64,000 bases of DNA from TMED8 sp038125725 (GTDB lineage Bacteria; Pseudomonadota; Alphaproteobacteria; Rhodospirillales; Casp-alpha2), in NCBI GenBank assembly GCA_038125725.1, contig JAYPEK010000011.1, forward strand, positions 1 to 64,000, in the 5' to 3' direction. Within the stretch, counting starts at the first letter, position 1. Every line of letters starts with the position of its first letter. The position numbers were made by a program, and so were the translations under genes. The notes under the pieces are model-generated. The model ran no database searches. It saw only the letters and a program-made list of their open reading frames with translations, and had not been told where the DNA came from. Of the stretch, positions 50,501 through 59,107 are shown one piece after another.

Positions 50501-51501
50501 CGATGAAAAGGTCCATCGTCGCCGGTTGCGGTTCCTACCTGCCGGACCGCGTGGTCACCAATGAAGAACTTTCCGAGCGGGTCGACACCAGCGATGACTG
50601 GATCGTGGCGCGCACCGGCATCCGCCAGCGCCACATCGCCGCCGAAGGGCAGGTGACGTCCGACTTGGCGCTGGCCGCCGCTGAACGCGCGCTCGAGCAC
50701 GCCGGCATTCCCGCCTCCGAGGTTGATCTGCTGTTGCTCGCCACCACGACGCCCGACCAGACCTTTCCCGCCACGGCCACCAAGGTGCAGCACCGGCTCG
50801 GCATGACCAACGGTGCCGCGTTCGATTTGCAGGCCGTGTGTTCGGGGTTCGTCTTTGGGCTTTCCGTTGCCGACAATTTCATCCGCACTGGCCAGGCGCG
50901 GACGGTCGTGCTGGTCGGTGCCGAGACCTTCTCGCGCATCCTTGATTGGGAAGACCGCACCACCTGCGTGCTGTTCGGCGATGGTGCCGGCGCGGTGGTG
51001 CTTCGTGCCGCCGAGAACGGCGAGGACGCGGACGAAGTCGGTGAAGCCGGCCACAACCGCGGCCGCGGCGTTCTGTCCACGCATATCCACTCCGACGGAT
51101 CGACCAACGATCTTCTCTACGTGGACGGCGGACCGTCCTCGACCCAGACCGTCGGCCATGTGCGCATGAACGGGCGGGAGGTGTTCCGCCATGCCGTCAC
51201 CAACCTGGCGTCGATCGTCGATGAGACGCTGGAGGCCAATGGCCTCGCCGCCGACGACATCGATTGGCTGGTCCCGCATCAGGCGAACAAACGAATCCTC
51301 GATGGCACCGCGCGCAAGCTCGGCCTGCCGGAGGAAAAGATCGTCGTCACCGTCGAGCGCCACGCCAATACCTCGGCCGCATCGATCCCGCTGGCCCTCG
51401 ACGAGGCGGTCAAGGACGGCCGCATCAAGACCGGCGATCTGGTTCTGGTCGAGGCCATGGGCGGCGGGCTGACCTGGGGCGCCGGCCTGATCCGTTGGTG
51501 A
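50497..51501 (+). CDS. fabH: Beta-ketoacyl-ACP synthase III
   Basis: Initiates fatty-acid elongation by condensing acetyl-CoA with malonyl-ACP. The 334-residue product has the catalytic Cys in DLQAVCSGFVFGLSVAD, the His in WLVPHQANKRILDGTA, the Asn in VERHANTSAASIPLAL, and the C-terminal EAMGGGLTWGAGLIRW. ATGA overlap with plsX. ihfA follows 107 bases downstream. Confidence 0.97.
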   Translation: MTMKRSIVAGCGSYLPDRVVTNEELSERVDTSDDWIVARTGIRQRHIAAEGQVTSDLALAAAERALEHAGIPASEVDLLLLATTTPDQTFPATATKVQHRLGMTNGAAFDLQAVCSGFVFGLSVADNFIRTGQARTVVLVGAETFSRILDWEDRTTCVLFGDGAGAVVLRAAENGEDADEVGEAGHNRGRGVLSTHIHSDGSTNDLLYVDGGPSSTQTVGHVRMNGREVFRHAVTNLASIVDETLEANGLAADDIDWLVPHQANKRILDGTARKLGLPEEKIVVTVERHANTSAASIPLALDEAVKDGRIKTGDLVLVEAMGGGLTWGAGLIRW

Positions 51502-51608
51502 GTTGCCGCCGCGGATTCCGGGGGTAAATGGCACGCGATCGCGCATCCCTTTGATATTGACGCAATTATCCGTGGGCTATAGGCTTCAGCGAAACCAAAC
51601 AAAGGGGC

Positions 51609-51920
51609 ATGGGAATGGTCGGCGAAACGATCACACGGGCACATCTCGGGGAAGCGGTCTATCAGGAAGTCGGGCTGTCCCGGAACGAGTCCGCCGATCT
51701 CCTGGAAATGGTCCTCGACCTGATGGCCGATGCCCTGGTCCGCGGAGAATCGGTCAAGATTTCCTCGTTCGGTAGTTTTTCCTCGCGTCAGAAGGGCCAG
51801 CGCATCGGGCGCAATCCGAAAACCGGGGACGAGGTGCCGATCCTGCCGCGCAAGGTGCTGGTGTTCCGGCCCTCGCAGGTTCTCAAATCGCGCGTCAACG
51901 AACGCGCGAATGCCGAATAA
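51609..51920 (+). CDS. ihfA: Integration host factor, alpha subunit
   Basis: Histone-like DNA-bending protein that forms a heterodimer with IhfB. The 103-residue product: ITRAHLGEAVYQEVGLSRNESADLLEMVLDLMADALVRGESVKISSFGSFSSRQKGQRIGRNPKTGDEVPILPRKVLVFRPSQVLKSRVN. The minor-groove arm has RNPKTG. Two close ATGs (51609 and 51615) share the aaagggg site. The order fabH-ihfA-merR is conserved in alphaproteobacteria. Confidence 0.95.
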   Translation: MGMVGETITRAHLGEAVYQEVGLSRNESADLLEMVLDLMADALVRGESVKISSFGSFSSRQKGQRIGRNPKTGDEVPILPRKVLVFRPSQVLKSRVNERANAE

Positions 51921-51966
51921 TCGTAAGAAAATCCCCCAGGGGGCCGATTTTTAGGAGCCCCACATA

Positions 51967-52374
51967 ATGAACAAACCGACCAAATCCAACGAAGCTTTCC
52001 GTACCATCAGCGAGGTGGCGGAAGATCTCGACCTGCCGCAGCACGTGCTGCGTTTCTGGGAAACCAAATTCAGCCAGGTCCGTCCGCTGAAGCGCGGCGG
52101 CGGCCGGCGCTATTATCGGCCCGAGGACGTGGCGCTGCTGCGTCATATCCGCAGCCTGCTCTACGATGAAGGCTACACCATCAAGGGCGTGCAAAAACTG
52201 CTGCGCCAGGACGGCCCGTCGAAGTCGGAACTGCGCGATATGGAGGTCGCCCGGGAGGTTCCTCCGGCGCCCGATTCCGGCATGGGCGCGGATGAGCGCA
52301 GTGTCATTGTTGCCGCCATCGACGAGCTTGAAGCGTTACGACGACAGCTTGCCGAGACATCCCGCGCCAACTGA
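51967..52374 (+). CDS. MerR family transcriptional regulator
   Basis: A 135-residue regulator with an N-terminal winged helix-turn-helix: FRTISEVAEDLDLPQHVLRFWETKFSQVRPLKRGGGRRYYRPEDVALLRHIRSLLYDEGYTIKGVQKLL (about 11-80). No C-terminal metal-binding cysteines are present, so it is not a metal sensor of the classical type. Encoded between ihfA (46-base gap) and tRNA-Pro in the standard alphaproteobacterial order; its target is unknown. Confidence 0.92.
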   Translation: MNKPTKSNEAFRTISEVAEDLDLPQHVLRFWETKFSQVRPLKRGGGRRYYRPEDVALLRHIRSLLYDEGYTIKGVQKLLRQDGPSKSELRDMEVAREVPPAPDSGMGADERSVIVAAIDELEALRRQLAETSRAN

Positions 52375-52474
52375 GGCAGGCCCCCAGTATTCTGTTTGAT
52401 GAACCCGAAGGGGGCGCGTATAGTGCGCGCGCTTGGCAACAGGGGCAGCGCCTCTAGGTCGCCGGGCAATCGGT

Positions 52475-52551
52475 CGGGGAGTAGCTCAGCCTGGTAGAGC
52501 ACTCGGCTGGGGGCCGAGCGGTCGCAGGTTCAAATCCTGTCTCCCCGACCA
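52475..52551 (+). tRNA. tRNA-Pro (anticodon GGG)
   Basis: A 77-base tRNA with all stems: acceptor cggggag / ctccccg, D arm gctc / gagc, anticodon stem ctcgg / ccgag with loop ctggggg (anticodon GGG at loop positions 34-36), T arm gcagg / cctgt with ttcaaat, and encoded 3' CCA. It reads CCC and CCU codons. Confidence 0.98.
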
Positions 52552-52639
52552 TTTTCTGAACATTTTTCTGATGCTTGAACCGATGTAAACTGCGATGCGA
52601 CAGGCGTCGGTGACGCGGGCGACAGCGAAGCAGGAGATC

Positions 52640-53590
52640 ATGGCTAAAAACCGAACTCGGGCCGTCCGGTGGCTCTTGAAAAAGCTGGGATACGACCTGC
52701 GGCGTCTGGAAAAATTCCGGGTTCATGCCTGGGATCCTGAATCGACGCTTGGCCAAGAACCCGGGCTCGACTCTTTCGAGGCCGTGATCCCGCGCCCGGT
52801 CCGCCATTTCGACATCATGTTTCGTTCCTGCGCCCGAGTGGAGATTTTCGGTCAAAGCCGCAAGAGGCTCCTGGGCGCGCCGAAATCCGAAGTGCTGACA
52901 CGATGTCTGAATAGCCTCGTTCGATCAATCAATCATGCCGTGGCGGAAGGCGAAGGCGTGGCGATTAGGTTGACGGTTCTCGACGACCATTCCGATCCGG
53001 AGTGCATCGAGCGAATGCGCGCCGTGCTTGCCCGATGTGCCTGCCCGGCGGAACTCATTGAGTTGGAGGTGACCGGCAATGGCCCCTCGTTTGGCGCGGT
53101 TTGCCGCCATGCGAGGGAACGCGCGACCGACGTGATTTATATGGTGGAGGACGATTATCTGCACGATGTTCCCGCCATTCACGAAATGATCGAAAGCTAC
53201 GCTCGCTTGTCCGATCTGTTCGGCGGCGACATCGTTCTGTTTCCCTCCGATCGGCCGGGACCCTACCGGCATGTGGAGTCGACACAACTCGTACTCGGCA
53301 GTCATCGCCATTGGCGACGGCTTGGCGAAACGACTGCCACGTCGGTGACCACCGCCACGCTATTAGACAAGTACTGGGACCGATACATAGCGTTGGAGCA
53401 ATATGGTGTCGATCCCGATATCACCGAGGCGACGACCATTTATCCCATCTACAACGAGGTGCCCTGTCTGGCACCCGTCCCCAGTCTTGCCGTGCACTTT
53501 CAGCAATTGGATGAGATCTCGCCGTTCGTCGATTGGCGCCAATGGTGGGCCGACGCGGCACCCGAGGGAGAAGCCACTCCTAGCCGCTGA
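52640..53590 (+). CDS. Glycosyltransferase-like protein
   Basis: A 316-residue protein resembling glycosyltransferase family 2-like enzymes: RLTVLDDHSDPECIERMRAVL, GNGPSFGAVCRHARERATDVIYMVEDDYLHD (EDD in the place of the DxD motif), and LVLGSHRHWRRLGETTATSVTTATLLDKYWDRYI. N-terminal 45 residues are basic and cytoplasmic. Start ATG has a caggag site. By eye its GC content is lower than that of flanking genes, and it sits directly after tRNA-Pro. It is paired with a convergent Gfo/Idh oxidoreductase, so it may belong to a sugar or glycan modification insert. Confidence 0.7.
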   Translation: MAKNRTRAVRWLLKKLGYDLRRLEKFRVHAWDPESTLGQEPGLDSFEAVIPRPVRHFDIMFRSCARVEIFGQSRKRLLGAPKSEVLTRCLNSLVRSINHAVAEGEGVAIRLTVLDDHSDPECIERMRAVLARCACPAELIELEVTGNGPSFGAVCRHARERATDVIYMVEDDYLHDVPAIHEMIESYARLSDLFGGDIVLFPSDRPGPYRHVESTQLVLGSHRHWRRLGETTATSVTTATLLDKYWDRYIALEQYGVDPDITEATTIYPIYNEVPCLAPVPSLAVHFQQLDEISPFVDWRQWWADAAPEGEATPSR

Positions 53591-54569
53591 CCGACATGCT
53601 CGCGACCTGATCGAGTAGCACCTGATGCGCCAACGCGATTTCGCGCATGCGGCGCGCGGCCTCGGGGTCTCTGGCGGCTTCGGCAAACACTGCCAGCATG
53701 TCGACGAACTGATCGCCCGAACCAATTTCGATCGCCGTTTCCTGATTCTGCCGTCGGAGCGTCAGCGTGGGCGGCAGGTGCTGGGGCTTGGAGAATGCCG
53801 GCCGCGCGGTCAGGGCACCGGTTTCACCGACGACCGTCAGTTCGTTGATATAGTCGCGGCCGTAGCCCCATTGCGCCGCCGCCGTTACGCCGTCTGGAAA
53901 TTGCATGAGGCAAGCGCCGGCTGTATCGATGGCGTAGCCGGTCTCGCTCGTCATTGCGGCGCCTGCGACACGGGGAAAGGCATCGAGCAGCACCGCAGGC
54001 AACAGTACCGGATAGTAACCCAGATCCAGGAGTGCGCTGCCGCCGCTCTCCGCGTCGTACTTGGAATGCTCAGGGGCGACATGCGGAAAGCCGAAATGTG
54101 CCTCCACCGCACGGACGCCGCCGATCTCGCCGGCGCGGATCAGGCCTTGCAGGCGGGTGAAAACCGAGTGATAGGCGGGCGCCAAGGAGACGCAGATCGC
54201 AAGATCGCGCCCTGCGGCGAGCGAAACCAGCGTCTCGGCGTCCTGGGCGTTGTCGGTGAAGGCCTTTTCCGACCAGAGATGGATATTGGCTTCCAAGACT
54301 TTCCTGCCGTCCTCGAAATGACAGCCGATCGGTGTCGCGACGAACACGGCATCTAATCCGCCTTCGTCGAGCATGGCGTCGAGGGATCTCCAGCCGGGGC
54401 AAGACCAAGCCGTGCATTGTTCCGCGAGGACGTCGCCGTTGCGTGTCGAAACGCCCGCCAAGCGGAGCACCGGCGAGGCGGCGATGGCCGGCAAGATGGT
54501 GCGCCGTGCGTGATCGCCGATGCCGTGCACGCCGACCGACAATGGGCGCTGGGTGGAAAGATCATCCAT
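53580..54569 (-). CDS. Gfo/Idh/MocA family oxidoreductase
   Basis: A 329-residue NAD(P)-dependent oxidoreductase: VGVHGIGDHARRTILPAIAASPVLRLAGVS (Rossmann), ATPIGCHFEDGRKVLEANIHLWSEKAFTDNAQDAETLV with the catalytic EKP-type Lys replaced by EKA, and SGGSALLDLGYYPVLLPAVLL. The first ATG used is that before DDLSTQRPLSV; the frame is open 47 codons further upstream, but that part does not look coding. Ends 11 bases into the convergent glycosyltransferase gene. Together with that gene it may modify a sugar nucleotide or glycan. Confidence 0.82.
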   Translation of the reverse strand: MDDLSTQRPLSVGVHGIGDHARRTILPAIAASPVLRLAGVSTRNGDVLAEQCTAWSCPGWRSLDAMLDEGGLDAVFVATPIGCHFEDGRKVLEANIHLWSEKAFTDNAQDAETLVSLAAGRDLAICVSLAPAYHSVFTRLQGLIRAGEIGGVRAVEAHFGFPHVAPEHSKYDAESGGSALLDLGYYPVLLPAVLLDAFPRVAGAAMTSETGYAIDTAGACLMQFPDGVTAAAQWGYGRDYINELTVVGETGALTARPAFSKPQHLPPTLTLRRQNQETAIEIGSGDQFVDMLAVFAEAARDPEAARRMREIALAHQVLLDQVASMSVSG

Positions 54570-54631
54570 CGCCGGAAGGTGACCGGCCCTGGAACGGATG
54601 TCAACTTTGGCCGTGGCGGTGGCGGGACAAG

Positions 54632-54660
54632 AAAAAAAGCCGGCCTTTTCAGGCCGGCTT
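54632..54660 (-). terminator. Intrinsic terminator on the minus strand
   Basis: Stem aagccggcc / ggccggctt with loop of six bases, and an A-run on the plus strand just before it that reads as a U-tract on the minus strand. It would end transcripts from the ferredoxin-like gene at 54780-55124. Confidence 0.88.
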
Positions 54661-54779
54661 GAGTTTGTGCTCTTAAGGGAAGGGAGGAATTTCAACGAAT
54701 TGAAATTCATCCAACACAGGCATCATCTCACAAGCCCCCCATGGGCGCTGTGATGCCAATCACAGGGTTGAAAAAAAAT

Positions 54780-55124
54780 TTAGGAACCGGGCATAAATAG
54801 CGGCATATCGCCGTCGCCGGCTTCGCGGAGACCGCAGATTTCCTCGAGTTCGTCGAGGATCGCGATGATTTCGTCGGGCGAGGGGCCATGAAAAAAACGC
54901 CCGCCGGGCGCCAAGCGCACCGTCGGTCCGGTCTGGCAATGGCCCATGCAGATGCTGCGTTCCAGCTTGATGTTGATGCGCCTTTCGCGAATGCCTGTTT
55001 CCAGGGCGTCGGCGACCTTTTCGCTGCCGCGCGCCGCGCAGGACGCCTCGTCGACCCGGAATCGGCGATTCACACAGACCATGGCCGTCGTCGGCACGAC
55101 CGCGGGTGGTTTCGTTTCCGTCAC
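54780..55124 (-). CDS. Thioredoxin-like [2Fe-2S] ferredoxin
   Basis: A 114-residue protein with C17, C29, C59 and C63 placed as in thioredoxin-like [2Fe-2S] ferredoxins (NuoE/Aae Fd4 type): MVCVNRRFRVDEASCAARGS and ICMGHCQTGPTVRL. The rest has PDEIIAILDELEEICG. It probably acts as an electron carrier. The stop (54780) is followed by the terminator. The upstream gene of unknown function ends 31 bases away, so the two may be transcribed together. Confidence 0.9.
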   Translation of the reverse strand: MTETKPPAVVPTTAMVCVNRRFRVDEASCAARGSEKVADALETGIRERRINIKLERSICMGHCQTGPTVRLAPGGRFFHGPSPDEIIAILDELEEICGLREAGDGDMPLFMPGS

Positions 55125-55155
55125 GATGCCGAATGCGCCAACTGCAATCGTAGGC

Positions 55156-55455
55156 TCAATCTTGCCCGTTGGATTTCAGGAACCGGCGGCCTTCGTCGGT
55201 AAGCTTGCAGACGATCCAGTCGGGCTTGATCGGGTTGGCGAACCAGGGCTCGACCCAGCCGTGTTCCAGGCAACTCCGGACCGTGCGATCGCTGACTTTC
55301 TGGCCGTCCTCGTCGAACAGCGGCAATTTGCCACCCGGCTGCTGTAGCCCGCGCGCCATCCAGCGACGCTGGTTGTCGGTCGGCGCGGGCGGGCGCGGTG
55401 GCGTCTGGCGTTCCACGATCGGGGCCGTGTTGTCATTGTGCGAAGGGTTGCTCAT
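55156..55455 (-). CDS. Small conserved hypothetical protein
   Basis: A 99-residue protein starting MSNPSHNDNTAPIVERQTPPRPPAP, with a Pro-rich N-terminus and then a compact region RRWMARGLQQPGGKLPLFDEDGQKVSDRTVRSCLEHGWVEPWFANPIKPDWIVCKLTDEGRRFL. The latter resembles a small winged-helix-like module, seen here as helix-rich with a W-rich stretch. Function unknown. It is upstream of the ferredoxin gene on the same strand. The start is one of several (an open frame extends to 55524). Confidence 0.65.
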   Translation of the reverse strand: MSNPSHNDNTAPIVERQTPPRPPAPTDNQRRWMARGLQQPGGKLPLFDEDGQKVSDRTVRSCLEHGWVEPWFANPIKPDWIVCKLTDEGRRFLKSNGQD

Positions 55456-55547
55456 CCGGACGCTCTCTCCCCGCTGGTCGTTGGCCAGTGGCGGCATGAT
55501 AAGATAGATTGATGACAGAACCAAGTTTGCCGACGCGGGAGAGCGCC

Positions 55548-55868
55548 ATGGCCGCCGTATGGGTTTACGTTACCGCAGCCGACCAAGCCGAGGCCGAGCG
55601 CCTGGGCCGCGCCGCCGTCGAGGCAAGGCTGGCGGCTTGCGCCAATCTGCTGGGCCCGACGACCGCCGTCTACTGGTGGGAAGGCAAGGTGGAAAGCGGC
55701 CCGGAGGTGGCGCTGGTGCTGAAGACCCGCGCCGACCTGGTCGACGCATTGAGCGCGAAGATCGTCGAATGGCACAGCTACGACTGTCCTTGCGTGGTGG
55801 CACTGCCGATTGCCGGCGGCAACCCCGAATTCCTGCAATGGATCGAAAACGAAACGGTGGCGCGTTAA
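55548..55868 (+). CDS. cutA: Divalent-cation tolerance protein CutA
   Basis: A 106-residue trimeric protein, linked to copper tolerance but of uncertain mechanism. Seen: VYVTAADQAEAERLGRAAVEARLAACANLLGPTTAVYWWEGKVESGPEVALVLKTRADLVDALSAKIVEWHSYDCPCVVALPIAGGNPEFLQWI. Length and motifs are typical. Start ATG has a ggga/gag site. The last bases overlap the convergent response regulator by 4. Confidence 0.95.
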   Translation: MAAVWVYVTAADQAEAERLGRAAVEARLAACANLLGPTTAVYWWEGKVESGPEVALVLKTRADLVDALSAKIVEWHSYDCPCVVALPIAGGNPEFLQWIENETVAR

Positions 55869-56785
55869 CGCACGCCGATCTGCTGGACGATGGCGGAGAC
55901 CTGTTGGGCGTTGGTGATGGCGCCGGAGAAACAGGCCTGCACCGCTTGTGACAGCGGTTTCAGCAGCTTCACGTCGCGCGGGTCCGGGGTGCTGTTGCGC
56001 GCCGCCAGGATGGCGCTGGCGACATTAACGATGGATTCGGAAAGCTCCACCACATGTTCGTAAGGTGTGCCGGCGAGCTTATCTTGCGAATTGTCGGTGA
56101 TATCGAGAAGACCGAGCAGTTCCTGGCGGATGGTCGGGTCGAGCCGGCCCGAGCGTTCCAGCATCGGCACCAAGTTGGTGATATGCGACGAGATTTGGGT
56201 GCCGAGGACGTCGACCTTGAGGCTCTTCATCTTGCGGAGCGCGCCACCGATCATCGCCTCGACCTCTGAGAAGCTGAGCTTCTGGCCTTCGGCCTTGGCG
56301 CGCAGCAGGTTCGGCGGCTCGACGCCGCGGATGCCCTGGTCCTTGCGCCGGGCGGGCCCGACATAGGATTCCGAGACCACGAAATGTTTGCGCGCATCCA
56401 TCAAGTCGTCGATACGGTCCAGCAACTGCGCCGTGGAAATTGGCTTTGCGATCACCGTAGCGGTACCCGATTCGATGATCCGCGTCACCAGTTCCGGGGT
56501 TGGTGTCTCGACGAGGGTGATGATCGGCAGGAACGGATTGTTGCCGGAACGGCTTTGGCGGATTTCGTGGATATAGTCGAGGAAATCGCCGTCCGGCAGA
56601 TCGCACGAGCAGATCAGCAGGTCCGGCATCAACTTCCCCAGGATTTCCCGCACGTCGGACATAGAGCGGCCGAGGCGGATCTCGCGATAGCCATTGTTGT
56701 GCAAGATGTTCTTGACGCTCTGACGGGTGTTCAGATCGTTGTCGACAATCAGCACGTCAACGTTGGTGAAGTCGAGTTTGGCCAT
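55865..56785 (-). CDS. Response-regulator-like protein with atypical receiver
   Basis: A 306-residue protein. The N-terminal receiver fold (about 8-125) shows the acidic pair DND (15-17), the conserved Lys K114 in VIAKPIS, but the phospho-acceptor position before LP is Ser60 (CSCDLPDGDF), not Asp; an Asp follows two residues later. The C-terminal half (about 150-306) is helix-rich with no DNA-binding motif. Such receivers without Asp work by constitutive or phosphorylation-independent interactions. Convergent with cutA (4-base overlap). No histidine kinase is adjacent. Confidence 0.82.
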   Translation of the reverse strand: MAKLDFTNVDVLIVDNDLNTRQSVKNILHNNGYREIRLGRSMSDVREILGKLMPDLLICSCDLPDGDFLDYIHEIRQSRSGNNPFLPIITLVETPTPELVTRIIESGTATVIAKPISTAQLLDRIDDLMDARKHFVVSESYVGPARRKDQGIRGVEPPNLLRAKAEGQKLSFSEVEAMIGGALRKMKSLKVDVLGTQISSHITNLVPMLERSGRLDPTIRQELLGLLDITDNSQDKLAGTPYEHVVELSESIVNVASAILAARNSTPDPRDVKLLKPLSQAVQACFSGAITNAQQVSAIVQQIGVR

Positions 56786-56886
56786 CGAGTTCCGGAACCA
56801 CTCATCCCCGCCCGTTAGCGGGCGATACCCTTGATTGCGGTTATATTAACGGCTTCGTTTCGCATCGCCAATCCTCCAGACCCTTT

Positions 56887-58032
56887 TCAGCCGCATAGGC
56901 GCACATTGATGAGCGCATGCGCGGCGATGCCTTCGCCGCGGCCGGTGAAGCCCAGCCTTTCCGTTGTCGTTGCCTTGACGCTTACCCGGTCGACGGCGAT
57001 TTGCAAGATCGCCGCCAGGCGTTCGCGGATGGCCTGGCGGTGCGGGCCGATCTTCGGCGCTTCGCAGATCAGCGTCACGTCCACATTGACGATGACCCCG
57101 CCCCGGGCCCGCGCCAATGCGGCCGCGTGCGCCAGGAAGCGATCGGAAGACGCACCTTTCCATTGCGGGTCGCTGGGCGGGAAATGGGCGCCGATGTCGC
57201 CGTCGGCGATGGCGCCGAGCAAAGCATCGGTCACCGCGTGCAGGCCGACATCCGCATCGGAATGGCCGATCAGGCCCTGGGCGTGACCGATCCTGACACC
57301 GCAGAGCATGACGTGATCGCCGTCGCCCAGCGCATGCACGTCGTAGCCAAACCCGGTGCGGGTCTCGCCAGCGCCGGCGGCTTCGGCGCGGTCCAGGTCG
57401 TCGCTGGTGGTGATTTTCACGTTCGCTTCGCTCCCTTCGACTATGGCCACCGCGAGGCCGGCGCGTTCCGCCAACGCGGCATCGTCGGTCAGCGCCTCGC
57501 CGGCGAATTCCTGGTGCGCGGCCAGGATTTCGGCAAACCGAAAACCCTGCGGCGTCTGTGCCCGCCAAAGCCCGCTGCGCTCCACGGTGGCCGTGATCAT
57601 GCCATCGGCGCCGCGCTTCAACGTGTCGGTGACCGCCAGTGCCGGGATGGCACCGGCATGGGCGCCGAGCGCGTCCACCACCCGCGAGATCACGATGGGG
57701 GAAACGAACGGCCTTGCCGCGTCGTGGATCAGCACCCGATCCGGCGAACGCGCGGCGATCTGTTCGAGACCCAGACGAACGGAATCCTGCCGGCTTTCGC
57801 CGCCCGGGACCGGTGCCTCGACGGCAATGCCTTCGGCGGCATGATCGAAAAGCTTGCGGTCGTCTGGATGGATGACGGGCTGGATCGCGTCGACCGACGG
57901 ATGATCGGCGAAGGCTCGGAGCGTGTGGCGCAGAACCGGCTCACCATGGAGCATGCGGTACTGTTTCGGCATGTCGCCGCCGAAACGGTGACCGCGCCCG
58001 GCGCCGACGATCAATGCCACTGTTCCAGCCAC
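56887..58032 (-). CDS. ispDF: Bifunctional IspD-IspF (MEP pathway)
   Basis: Catalyses CTP-dependent formation of CDP-ME and the cyclic MEcPP in isoprenoid synthesis. The 381-residue product has the IspD domain (about 1-220: VALIVGAGRGHRFGGDMPKQYRML, IHDAARPFVSP, AVTDTLKR) and the IspF domain (about 228-381: TGFGYDVHALGDGDHVMLCGV, GHSDADVGLHAVTDALLGAIADGDIGAHFPPSD, VNVDVTLICEAPKIGPHR, ATTTERLGFTGRGEGIAAHAL). The start is GTG with a gaggga site. The fused form is usual for alphaproteobacteria. Divergent from the CcsA-like gene across 197 bases. Confidence 0.96.
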   Translation of the reverse strand: MAGTVALIVGAGRGHRFGGDMPKQYRMLHGEPVLRHTLRAFADHPSVDAIQPVIHPDDRKLFDHAAEGIAVEAPVPGGESRQDSVRLGLEQIAARSPDRVLIHDAARPFVSPIVISRVVDALGAHAGAIPALAVTDTLKRGADGMITATVERSGLWRAQTPQGFRFAEILAAHQEFAGEALTDDAALAERAGLAVAIVEGSEANVKITTSDDLDRAEAAGAGETRTGFGYDVHALGDGDHVMLCGVRIGHAQGLIGHSDADVGLHAVTDALLGAIADGDIGAHFPPSDPQWKGASSDRFLAHAAALARARGGVIVNVDVTLICEAPKIGPHRQAIRERLAAILQIAVDRVSVKATTTERLGFTGRGEGIAAHALINVRLCG

Positions 58033-58229
58033 GCGAACTTCCCTCGGTTTCTTGCGCCGGGGTTCGGCCCGGCGGGCAAAGCCGACATTAGTTCTGCGCG
58101 TCCGCGATGCCAACCTTCTCGTGCGCGGCATGGGCGGCGGTGCTTGAGGCTTGCATCGCGCCGAAGAGGGGGCCATGTTGCCGTGATCCCCGACCCCATG
58201 AACCGGCCGCGTAGAAGATCGTCAGCCAA

Positions 58230-59033
58230 ATGTTGCAATCCGCCACCGTTCTGAACCTGATGGCCCTGGCCACGCTGGTGCCGGCGGCGTTCCTGGGCCT
58301 GCGCCGCGAGGCCAAGCGCGATGCCTTCATGTGGATGGTGCTGCTGGCGGCTTTGCTGGGCTCTGGGCTTTGGGTGGTGGCGGCATTTTCGCATGGCTGG
58401 CGGACCGATTTCGGCGCGGCACTTTGGGTCACGGCGGCGGTGACCATGGCGCTGTTCGTGGCGCTGGTGATCATCGACGGCGATGCATGGCGGTTGTCGC
58501 CGTTGCTGTCGCCGGCGCTGCTGGTGCTTGGCGTGCTGGCCGCCGTCTGGTCGTCGCACGAAGGCGCCAAGCCGTTGGCCGAGGGGCCGGCATCGCTGGT
58601 GGTGGTGCATATCGCGGTGTCGGTTGCGACGTACGGTCTGGTCAGCATCGCCGCCATCGCCGCACTTGCCGCCATGCTGCAGGAACGCGCGCTTAAATCC
58701 AAACAACCGACGGCGATGACCCGGATGCTGCCGGCGGTGACCAGTTGCGACCGGCTGATGGTGCGTCTGCTGATTGCCGGTGAATGCGTGCTCGGCGCCG
58801 GGTTGATGAGCGGCATGGCGCTGAGGTTCGCCGAGACCGGGACGTTTCTCGCGCCCGACCACAAGACGATCCTGACCATCACCGCCTTCGTGCTGATCGC
58901 CTTCCTGCTGATCGTGCATTTCCGTAGCGGCCTACGCGGCCGGGCGGCGGCGCGCTGGGCGCTCGCCGCTTATCTACTGTTGACACTGGGTTATCCGGGC
59001 GTGAAATTCGTCACCGACGTGTTGCTCGGCTGA
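58230..59033 (+). CDS. CcsA/HemX-like inner-membrane cytochrome-assembly protein
   Basis: A 267-residue polytopic protein with about eight hydrophobic segments (e.g. VLNLMALATLVPAAFLGLR, MWMVLLAALLGSGLWVVAAF, LVVVHIAVSVATYGLVSIAAIAALAA, ILTITAFVLIAFLLIVHF). The pattern and length fit the YpjD/HemX-like cytochrome c assembly family. No WWD heme motif is visible, as expected for this branch. It is upstream of dus and the ntr genes but separated by a 74-base gap. Confidence 0.83.
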   Translation: MLQSATVLNLMALATLVPAAFLGLRREAKRDAFMWMVLLAALLGSGLWVVAAFSHGWRTDFGAALWVTAAVTMALFVALVIIDGDAWRLSPLLSPALLVLGVLAAVWSSHEGAKPLAEGPASLVVVHIAVSVATYGLVSIAAIAALAAMLQERALKSKQPTAMTRMLPAVTSCDRLMVRLLIAGECVLGAGLMSGMALRFAETGTFLAPDHKTILTITAFVLIAFLLIVHFRSGLRGRAAARWALAAYLLLTLGYPGVKFVTDVLLG

Positions 59034-59107
59034 ACCCGCTTCAGCCAAGTCTTGTGTTTCCTGCCAAAACTGCCTAATAAATGGGCACCATTTTCGGAGT
59101 GTTCGCT

